Source: Muscardinus avellanarius
Taxonomy: Eukaryota > Chordata > Mammalia > Rodentia > Gliridae
Direction: 5' to 3'
Length of the DNA stretch: 64,000 nt
NCBI GenBank assembly: GCA_963383645.1
Contig: OY726569.1
Span: 28,539,099-28,603,098 of the forward strand
Each line of letters opens with the position of its first letter. Within the stretch, counting starts at the first letter, position 1. The notes beneath the pieces are model-generated. The model was not told the origin of the DNA and ran no database searches. It saw nothing but the letters and a program-made list of their open reading frames with translations. Made by a program: the position numbers and the translations under genes. Of the stretch, positions 56,135 through 64,000 are shown in pieces.

Positions 56135-56510
56135 TGTCTAAGCATGGCCTCAATGGAATCTCCCGTCTGAGCACTTTCTAGAATGTGGCCTTGCCACTCC
56201 TGCCATCAACAGGGTGGGCCTTTCATGCCTTCCTTCAAACACTGGTAGGCTTTGATTAATTGAATATGGAAGAGAGATGTCATCTAATTTCCAAGACGGG
56301 GTCGGGAGACCTTACAAGTTCCACCAGGCTCTCCTTGGATGTTTGTTTTGGGAACAATCAGACACCACCTAAGAAACCCTACTACCACACGGCCATGAGG
56401 CCAGAGAGCAATGCACAGGTGTTTCCAATCAATAGTGCCAGCTGCTCCACTCAGCCTCCACTGTCAGGCAGGTGAGCCAGCCATCTTGAGCACCCAAGCC
56501 AGACAAACCT
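56135..56510. mobile_element. MLT1-like LTR fragment
   Basis: 'gtggccttgccactcctgcc', 'gtgccagctgctccactcag' and 'gagccagccatcttgagca' resemble an old MaLR LTR. Diverged; borders are approximate. Confidence 0.45.
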
Positions 56511-56521
56511 TGGGGTTGTTT

Positions 56522-56652
56522 GTTTGTGGTACTGAGGATTGAACTCAGGGACATTCTACCTCTGAGTAACACATACCCAACTCTAGTGTATCTTTTTATT
56601 TTGAAACTGAGTCTAACGCTCACTGGCTCGGACCTGCCATGCAGTTCGGTTT

Positions 56653-56695
<43 letters not shown>

Positions 56696-56704
56696 GTGGT
56701 GTGT

Positions 56705-56748
<44 letters not shown>

Positions 56749-56870
56749 GGGGATTGAACCCAGGGGCATTCTACCTCCAAGCGACACCTCCAGTCCTGTT
56801 TTGTTTTTATTTTGAGATGGGGCATGGCTAGGTTGATGTTGATGAGAGTCTCACTACTGTTACAATTGTA
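56522..56870 (-). mobile_element. Two truncated SINEs around (TG)n
   Basis: Copies 56525-56632 and 56748-56865 flank a TG tract at 56655-56747 that is broken by GGTG steps. Confidence 0.8.
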
Positions 56871-56989
56871 ATGGTGCAATGGGCTCTTTTCCTTGATTCA
56901 AATAGTTATGTTGAATCAGGAAGATTAAAGAACTGATAGACGGTTTGGTTGCAGCTTAAGCAAGTCTTTATTATAAAGTAAGAAATAGA

Positions 56990-57200
56990 AGCCAGCCTGG
57001 TGGCGTACACTTGTAATCCCAGCATTTGGGAGGCTAAGACCAGCGGATTGCGGTTCACAGACAGCCTCACTATTTAGTGAGGCCCTTTGCAACTCAGTGA
57101 AACCCTGTTTCAAAATAAAGACTAAAATATAGGGCTGGGGATATTGCGCAGAAGTAGAATGCCTCTAGGCTCGCCACCCACCCCCCAACCAGTACTTGAA
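56990..57200 (+). mobile_element. SINE (form A), diverged right half
   Basis: GCCAGCCTGGTGGCGTACAC to a C-rich variant of the dID end. Confidence 0.8.
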
Positions 57201-57214
57201 AAAAAAAAAAAACA

Positions 57215-58000
57215 GTAAGAAATAGAGAGGGAAGAAAAAGCAGTGCTCCAGAGAGACACCCTGAAGAGCACGAAAATGGAACTCTGCTATCTCTCAGACA
57301 GAGTGCAGGGCCCCTTTCCTGGGACCCACTAACTCTGAGCTATCCTTATTTCCCTCTGAGGGCTCCTCTTCCTCCTATGATGTAGAACTCAAGAAATAGG
57401 AAGCCTTACTCTAACTCATTGGTTTTTCCTAAGCCCCGAGCCCTAAACTTCAGAAGATTTTACTCTGCTTTTTGCACATTTCTTTCCCAGTCTTCTTATC
57501 TGAATGGAAGGGATAATTAATACCCATAAAATCAATGTTTAATATTTTAAAACTGTAATATCACTACATGAGTACTGTGCCAAGTGCTAGAAATATAGAG
57601 AAAAATACGATTCAATTCCTGATGTCAGGATTTGCCCAGGGTCAGACAGCTATTAAGTGAATACAGAAGGAGAGGAAAAACCCAATAGCGATAATGTAAT
57701 AGCATAATATCACAATTAACTATACATGAGAAGAATGTGGTTAGATAAGCTAAATGGAAAGCTCTATCTCATTTTTTTTTTCAAATCATTTCAAGAAGAA
57801 AAGGATATTCAAAGGCATGAAGGCCCAAAAGAAAATGATATCGAAACGCACAGGTGGTTTTGTTTTGTTATAAACTAGATGTAAGGAGGAAGAATAGGAG
57901 GGGGAAATGGAGCAGTAGATGGACTCAAAAGTCACGTTGCACCCTGCGGGTTATTTGGAGGTATTAAATTGTTCTAGCTAGAAAATATTACAGTCTGTGT
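57215..58000. other. Intergenic, mostly unassigned
   Basis: A possible antisense L2 lies at 57560-57640 ('ctgtgccaagtgctagaaat'). No gene is seen. Confidence 0.4.
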
Positions 58001-58011
58001 ATTTATTTATT

Positions 58012-58335
58012 TATTGGTACTGGGGATTGGACCCAGGGGCATTCTACCTCTGAGCTACATCTTCAGTCCTGTTTTGTGTTTGTTGCAGAGGGCCTCACTA
58101 AGTAGTTGGATCTGGACTTGAACTTGTGATCTTCCTGTCTCAGCCTCCCAAGTACTGGGATTACAAGCATGTGCCACCACACCCGGCTCTGTTTTTTTTT
58201 TTTTTTTTTGAAACAGGGTCTTACTAGGTTAATGAGAATCTCACTACTTGCTGAGGCTGTCCTCAAACTTGTAATCCTCCTGTCTCAGCTTCCCAAGTAC
58301 TGGGATTACAAGTGTGTGCCACCACGCCCAACTTC
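58012..58335 (-). mobile_element. SINE plus extra left half
   Basis: dID half 58015-58075, left half 58080-58192, poly-T, then another left half 58210-58334. Confidence 0.8.
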
Positions 58336-58359
58336 CTTATGTTTTTAAAGATCACTGTA

Positions 58360-58430
58360 GGTCAAGATGTATAGCTCAGTGGTAAAACACTTTCCTAGCA
58401 GACAAGGGGCCCTGGGTTCAGTCTCCAGTC
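58360..58430 (+). mobile_element. ID-type SINE (full unit)
   Basis: GTATAGCTCAGTGGTAAAAC, CTAGCAGACAAGGGGCCCTG and GGTTCAGTCTCCAG. Confidence 0.75.
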
Positions 58431-58444
58431 ATGAATATGTATCT

Positions 58445-58622
58445 GGGGGGTGGGGGAAGAGGTTGAACCCAGAGGCAGTCTACCTCCAATATACACCCCC
58501 AGACCCATTTTATTTTGAATCAGGGCCTTGCTAAGTGCTGAAGGTCTCACTAAGTTGCTGTCTTTGAACCTGTGATCTTCCTATCTCAACTCTCAAGTAT
58601 TGGTATTACAGATGTGCACCAC
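58445..58622 (-). mobile_element. SINE, diverged
   Basis: AGAGGTTGAACCCAGAGGCA to TGTGCACCACTGCAC. Confidence 0.75.
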
Positions 58623-58635
58623 TGCACAGATCTGT

Positions 58636-59114
58636 AAACTAGACATGGTGGCACACGCTTGTAATCCCAGTACTTGGGAGACCGAGACAGGAGGATCACA
58701 GGTGCAAGACCAGCCTCAGCTACTTAGTGAGGCCCTCCGGAACTTAGTGAGACCCTGTTTCAAAATAAAGAATAGGCGGGGTTGAAATCCCAGCATTCGG
58801 GAAACAGAGACCGGAGGATCACAGTTCTTGGACAGCCTCAGCTACTTAGCGAGGCTCTTTGCAACTCAGTGAGACCCTGTTTCAAAAAATAAAAAGACTA
58901 CAAAATAGGACTGGGGGTGTAGCTCAGAGTTACAAAGCCCCTGGTTTCCATTCCCGGTACTGCAAAAAAGAAAAAAGAAAATGAAAGAAATGGAAGGAAG
59001 GAAGGAAGGAAGGAAGGAAGGAAGGAAGGAAGGAAGGAAGGAAGGATAAAAAATTGGGCTGAGAGTGTAGCTCGGAGGCAGAATGGCTTGGGTTCAATCC
59101 GCAGTACTGCACAT
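58636..59114 (+). mobile_element. Nested SINEs with (GGAA)n between halves
   Basis: Outer left half 58636-58770; inner 5'-truncated dimer 58778-58965; (GGAA)n 58994-59045; outer dID half 59050-59112. The order is B1, B1, dID, dID. Confidence 0.75.
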
Positions 59115-59369
59115 ACACAAAAAAAATCACTGTAGCTGAAAGTGAAGAACCAAAGTGAGAAAGATATTAAAATCCAAATAGGAGATAAGAGTCTAAGTTA
59201 AAGCAATGGCAGTGGGGATTGGGAAAAAGAAGAAATTCATTGACAAAATATTTTTGAGGCAAAATTATATAACTTCGGGCTTAGCCCTAAATCATGGCGA
59301 GATGGCTAAATAGAGGCACCCTGCCAACACCTGTTCCTCCACTAAGAAAAACCAAAGCAACAAGTGTAA

Positions 59370-59590
59370 GCTGGGCGTGGTGGCACATGCTTGTAATACC
59401 AGTACTTGGGAGGTTAAGACATGAGAATCACAGGTTCGAGGACAGCTTCCACTACTTAGGCTCTCTGCAACTTAGTGAGACCCTTTTTCAAAATAAAGAA
59501 TAAAAAATAAGGCTGGGGGTGTAGTTCGGAGGCAGAATGTCCCTGGGTTCATCCCCAGTACTAAAAAAATAAATAAATAAATAAATAAGT
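59370..59590 (+). mobile_element. SINE (form A) inside the L1 5' UTR
   Basis: GCTGGGCGTGGTGGCACATG to CATCCCCAGTACT plus (AAAT)n. Flanks AAAGCAACAAGTGTAA and AAAGCAACGACTGTA are near-duplicates. Confidence 0.85.
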
Positions 59591-60361
59591 AAAAGCAACG
59601 ACTGTATAACTGTATGCAGAGGCAAGTGACCTCAAGAGAACACTGGGATTCAACAGTAGAAAAAAAAACAAAAAGGGAACCTTGTAAAATCCAGAGATCC
59701 AGAATGACAACATAGAAAAAGAAACAAAATATCTCATCTCTTCCCACCAGAGAAACAAAATATCCCATCACTTCCCATCGGAAGCTCCCCAGCAGATGTG
59801 TGTGTGTGTGTGGGGCTTCCTTCCACAGGGGCAGAGATGCAAGAGAGTCCCAGCAAACTATCAGCACAGATACTGGCTACTGGAACATTTCACGGCCCTT
59901 ACAGACTTACAGCCTAAATGGATAAGAGGCCCGAAATCTGCACAGTAGTCTGGTTTTGAAAAAGGAACCCACTTGTTTCCCACTTAACTCCAGAGTATGG
60001 TAGCCAGGAGCTATCCTGAGTAGGGACCCATTATGTGAATTTGTATTGCTCTAGGGGTCAGAAACCCCTGCTGATCCCCAGGTCTGAGACCCCCCCAGGA
60101 ACCCCACTGCACTGCCTCAGCAGGTGGCTGCCTCATGAGCCAGACTTGGCTTGGTGGCGTGAGCCTGATAAGGGTGTTGGGACACAGAGGGGACTACCCT
60201 CAGGAACCAGGGAGTGGGAGCCTGCCTTCTGAGACTGGGGAAGTGGCCAGCTGCATGTGATTTCACAGGGATACCAGGACAGAGGGTGGCTGTCCACACA
60301 GTTCTGCCATCCCTCCCCCAATGCTATGCATGGGAAAAAGAACTCTGAGGTTGTTCCTCCC

Positions 60362-60418
60362 CACGCACGGAGGCATGCTGGCACAGAGGCATGCTGGCAC
60401 AGAGGCATGCCGGCTCAG
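60362..60418. repeat. 18-bp minisatellite, three units
   Basis: Tandem units of GAGGCATGCTGGCACA; the third reads GCCGGCTCA. Confidence 0.85.
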
Positions 60419-60539
60419 GGCTCAAGCTATTGCTCCAACCCTCAGGCATGCAGCCTCACAGTTTGCAAAAACTCTGCCTAGAAGCTGACCACATTCTGCC
60501 CTTGCTTGTTCTTGCAAGCACCACAAGAGGAAATTTAAA

Positions 60540-60692
60540 ATACTGAGGGTTGTACCTAGAGCCATTCTACTTCTGAGCTACACCCACAGCTCTTTTTATT
60601 TTGAAACAGACTCTCACTAAGTTGCCATGCGCAGGCTTCAAACCTACGATCCTCCTCTCAGACTCCCAAGTACCAGGATTATAGATGCTCTG
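60540..60692 (-). mobile_element. SINE, truncated
   Basis: ACTGAGGGTTGTACCTAGAG to CCAGGATTATAGATG. Confidence 0.75.
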
Positions 60693-61644
60693 CTGCTGAG
60701 AGGAGTTTTTCCCGGCTCCAGCAACGACCCACTCCCACTTGACCCGTGGTGGGCACAACAACTAAAGAGTAAAGAAGAGAGACGCCCCCAGCCATGGCCC
60801 CATTGCCAGGCATGCACACACACCTAGGGGTTCTGAGGTCCTGCTCCTGGTTGGGCATGCCCCAGTAGCAGCAGAGAGGAGTGACGCAACCATTCCTGCC
60901 AGCACAGTGACACGGCCCCTTCGTCAGTGGCTCCCACGCCTTGCCTGCTCACACACTGCTGAGAAGACTAGGTGTGAGTGCCATGGAGGTGGAGAGGTGA
61001 TTCCTGCCCCTGCCGCCCCCTGTGAATCACCCAACCTGCACCGTGTCTAGTCAAAGGATAAGTGCTCCAGGCCACTCACTTCTACTGTGTAGCTGGCCAG
61101 CACTAGAGACCTGTTTTAAGTAGCACAGCCAACATCAACAATGCCTGGGGAAACGGGTACTGCTTCCACTGTAGGAGCAACCACACAGGTGCCCACACAC
61201 ACACACCCTGGTGTTTACACCACACCTGCCTGAACTGCTAGAGTGTCCCTCCTCCTGCACAACCTGCAGAGACAGTGGGTCTCTCAAAGTGCAGCATGAT
61301 ACACACTGCCCAACTCACTGATCACAGCCAAAGTAGCTACAGAGAGATTACACTATGGTGCTCCACTGGAAACGAACAACATTACATAACAAACCCATGC
61401 CCCAAGACATATCCTCAGTCATCCCGTAAAATCAATAGAGATATTAATTCTGCCAGATGCACAAATCTCAACATGAAAGCACAAGAAATAATGAAAAAAC
61501 AAGGGAATATGATACCTCCTAAAGATCCTAATGTTCTAGTAACAAATTCCAAACATACAAAAGTGAATTAAATGCCTAATAAAGAATTCGAAAGGATGGA
61601 TTTTAAAGAGCTAGATGAGATTCAAAAGAATGCAAATAAACAGC

Positions 61645-61910
61645 TAGACATGGTAGCACATGCATGTAAGTACTTGGGAGGCCAAGATAGGAAGATTGCA
61701 TGTTTGAAGCCAGCCTTGACAACTTAATGATGCCCTCAGCAACTTAGTGAGACTGTGTTTCAAACTAAAAAATAAAATGGGGCCGGGAGTGTAGCTCAGA
61801 GGTAGAATGCCCCTGGGCTCAATCCCCAGTAGAAGAAGGAGAAGGGGAAGGGGAAGGAGAAGGAGAAGGAGAAGGAGAAGAAAAGAAAGAGAAGGAGGAG
61901 GAGGAAGAAA
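61645..61910 (+). mobile_element. SINE running into a GAA/GGA tract
   Basis: SINE 61645-61830, then about 78 bp of almost pure purines (GAAGGG, then GAGAAG units). Confidence 0.85.
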
Positions 61911-61977
61911 CATCACAATATCATCAGCATACCTGAAGGAGAGAATTTGAAGGTTAAGGGCATAAAAAATCTAGTAA

Positions 61978-62252
61978 ATAGCTGGGCTTCATGGCACATA
62001 TTACTAATTCCAGTACTTGGAGGCTGAGACAGGAAGATTGCAGGTTTGAAGACAGTCTCGGCAAGTAGTAAGACTCTCATGAATCTAGTGAGACCCTGTT
62101 TCAAAATGAAAATAAAATAGGGCTGGGTGTGTAGCTCAGAGGTAGAATGCCCCTGGGTTCGATCGCCAGTAACACAGAAAGAAGAAAGAAGAAAAAGAAA
62201 GAAAGAAGAAAGGAAGGGAGGGAGGGAGAGAAAGGGAGGGAGGGAAGAAAGC
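61978..62252 (+). mobile_element. SINE running into a GAAA/GGGA tract
   Basis: SINE 61978-62172 ending CGATCGCCAGTAACAC, then a purine tract to 62250. Confidence 0.85.
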
Positions 62253-62391
62253 TTAGTCAATGAAATAATAGCAGAAAACTTCCCTAGTCTTGGAAAAGCC
62301 ATGGATATCCAGGTACTGGAGGCCTATAGAACCCATATAGACATGACCAGAAAAGATCCTCACCAGGACATATTATAACCAAACTAGCAAA

Positions 62392-62556
62392 ACCAAGCCC
62401 TGCAATCCCAACAACTCAGGAGCCTGAGGCAGGAGGATTGCAAGTTCAAGGGCAGCCTAGGCAACTTAGTCCCTGTCTCAGAATAAAAACTAAAAAGGTT
62501 TATGGGATATAGTTCAGTGGTAGAGTATCCTTGAATTCAATCCCCAGTATTGCAGG
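62392..62556 (+). mobile_element. SINE, diverged
   Basis: CCTGCAATCCCAACAACTCA to CAATCCCCAGTATTGCAG. The right half has TATAGTTCAGTGGTAGAG. Confidence 0.75.
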
Positions 62557-62774
62557 GGGGGGAATAGGAAGAAAGGAAGGAAATAACAAAGAACAGCAAA
62601 GCATCAGGTCCCAAGCCACACCTAAGGGCATCCTCCTTTGACTAACAGGTCTCTCAGCAGAAACCTGACAAGCCAAGAGAACAAGAAACTATCTGCCAAC
62701 CAAGATGACTATACCTCGTGAGGCTATCCATCAGAATCAAAAGAGAAATAAAACCTTCAAAGATAAACAAAACC

Positions 62775-62972
62775 AGCCGGGCGTGGTGGCACAGGCTTGT
62801 AATCCCCGCGCTTGGGAGGCGGAGACAGGAGGATCGCGCAGGTTCGAAGCCAGCCGCGCGCTGGCTTAGGAGACCCTGTTTCCAAAATGAAAATGTAAAA
62901 ATAGGTCTGGGAGTGTAGCCCCGAGGTAGAAGGGCTTCCAGGAACCCCAGTACCACCAAAAAAAAAAAAAAA
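62775..62972 (+). mobile_element. SINE form B inside L1 ORF1
   Basis: A CpG-rich full copy. AAAGATAAACAAAACC at 62759-62774 and 62973-62988 is a perfect 16-bp target-site duplication. Confidence 0.95.
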
Positions 62973-63004
62973 AAAGATAAACAAAACCTAAAAATAATTC
63001 ATGA

Positions 63005-63133
63005 GCCAGTCATTGTGGTGCACACCTATAACCCCAGTACTTGGGAGGATGAGACCAGAGAATCACAAGTTCAAGGGCAGCCTCAGCAACTTAAGGAGAT
63101 CCTTGGCAATTTAGTGAGACCCTGTTTCAGAAA

Positions 63134-63172
<39 letters not shown>

Positions 63173-63245
63173 ATATGGGGCTGGGGATGTATCTTAAAGG
63201 TAGACCATTTCCAGATTCAATCCTCAGTACAAAAAAAAAAAAAAT
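63005..63245 (+). mobile_element. SINE with (AAAT)n in its linker
   Basis: Left half 63005-63130, (AAAT)n 63133-63175, dID half 63178-63232. Confidence 0.85.
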
Positions 63246-63554
63246 CATGACCACCAAACTAGGCTTACAAAAGATGCTTAAAGGAATCCTACACCCATAA
63301 ATAGAAGAAAGATAACCACATCATAATCGCATAAATACACTAGATGACTATATACACAAATGAGAAATAGAAAAGAATAAAATATTATCAAATAGCAAAC
63401 CATTAAACCACACATATGAATAAAAGAGGAAGAAACCAAAAATATTCAAAACAACTAGAAGAAAAGCAACAAAATGGCAGATACAAGTCCATACTTTTCA
63501 TTAATAATTCTGAATGTAAATAATCTTAATTCTCTAATTAAAAGATGCATATTG

Positions 63555-63757
63555 CCCTGTGTATGGGCACATACCTGTAATCCCAGTACTTGGGAGGCTG
63601 AAGCAGGTGGATCTCAAATCTCAGAAGAATCTCAGCAACATAGCCAGACTCTCAGCAGTATACTGATAATGTATTTCAAAATAAAACAAAACAAATTTTA
63701 AAGGGCTGGAGTGTAGCTCAGAGGTAGAATGCCCCTGGGAACAATCCATAGTATAAG
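63555..63757 (+). mobile_element. SINE, diverged
   Basis: TATGGGCACATACCTGTAAT to CCCCTGGGAACAATCCATAG. Confidence 0.8.
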
Positions 63758-63965
63758 AAAGAAAAACAAAAAATCTACCACTAACAAATTGGAAAACCAT
63801 ATGACCTACCAAAATTGAACTTAGGGAATATAAAAAAACTAAATAGACCAATAACAAACAATGAGATTGAACCAGTAATTTAAAAAAAAAAAATGTCTCC
63901 CAACAAAGAAAAGCCCAGGACTGGATGGCTTCATTACTGAATTTTACCACGTTTTTAAAACAACT

Positions 63966-64000
63966 GCGGGGCATAGTGGCTCTGCTTGTAAACTCAGTAC
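63966..64000 (+). mobile_element. SINE start, cut by the window end
   Basis: GGGGCATAGTGGCTCTGCTT and on to CTCAGTAC. Confidence 0.7.

Larger units (their letters stand above)
59290..64000 (+). mobile_element. Decayed L1, 5'-complete, running off the window
   Basis: It begins with 'tcatggcgagatggctaaat', an L1 5'-end motif. A C+G-rich 5' UTR runs to about 61270. The ORF1 start region (about 61450-61630) includes MKKQGNMIPPKD and KEFERMDFKELDE. ORF1 continues at 62255-62385 and 62590-62760, and its C-terminal end is near 63250-63290. ORF2 begins about 63475 (SLIILNVNNLNSLIKR) and reaches a reverse-transcriptase-domain piece at 63790-63960. Stops and frameshifts break every part, and about nine SINEs interrupt it. 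Confidence 0.75.

Noticed and set aside
37165..64000. Search for an OR6J1-type olfactory receptor between ABHD4 and the OXA1L side
   Set aside because: I found no seven-transmembrane frame or recognisable fragment; it may lie to the right of the window or be absent.

Overview
This is mammalian nuclear DNA, most likely from a sciuromorph rodent. Two single-copy genes are recognisable from their spliced protein sequence. On the minus strand is the first coding exon of DAD1 (10491-10701). On the plus strand is a complete seven-exon ABHD4 (coding exons from 22936 to 35797, 342 residues, 3' UTR to about 37160). DAD1 and ABHD4 are head-to-head neighbours beside the T-cell receptor alpha/delta locus in other mammals, so DAD1 exons 2-3 and TRAC should lie left of base 1, and the OXA1L side to the right. 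I found no other gene that I can name.

Most of the rest is interspersed repeats, dominated by one dimeric SINE of about 200 bp. Its left half is 7SL/B1-like, its right half is a tRNA-Ala-derived ID-like unit with an internal deletion (dID), and an A-rich linker joins them. I call three sequence forms A (linker '...aaaaaatagggctgggggtgtagctcagaggtag', shown here in outline; right half ending 'cccctgggttcaatccccag'), C ('ggtctgggagtatagcc' with 'cccctgggttcca') and B ('ggtctgggagtgtagcc' with 'gggcttccaggaacccc'). Form B copies are CpG-rich and several have perfect 14-17 bp target-site duplications, so B looks youngest. B1-dID dimers are known from squirrels, mountain beaver and dormice. Full-length ID copies are few here, whereas squirrel genomes are rich in them, so I lean to a mountain-beaver or dormouse lineage. 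That is inference.

Layout: 1-10490 is DAD1 intron 1, with many SINEs, a degraded L1, an L2 and a 31-bp minisatellite. 10491-11100 is the DAD1 exon and its CpG-rich promoter with NRF1-like sites. 11100-22780 is intergenic, with two LTR-like blocks and a very dense SINE nest. 22780-37160 is ABHD4, starting from a TATA-less GC-box promoter. 37160-64000 is intergenic: microsatellites, MIR, L2 and MLT1 fossils, an old minus-strand L1 ORF2 with a solo LTR in it, a younger rearranged L1 (48440-51372), an unexplained exon-like minus-strand ORF (55337-55591), and a 5'-complete but decayed plus-strand L1 (59290 to the window end).

DAD1 is a subunit of the ER oligosaccharyltransferase and ABHD4 is a lipid hydrolase; nothing suggests a shared pathway. 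Their linkage is conserved synteny. I found no evidence of a new multi-gene system. The most unusual items are the SINE multimers, the SINE form series, the exon-like ORF and the large pyrimidine tract beside a 66-bp duplication.
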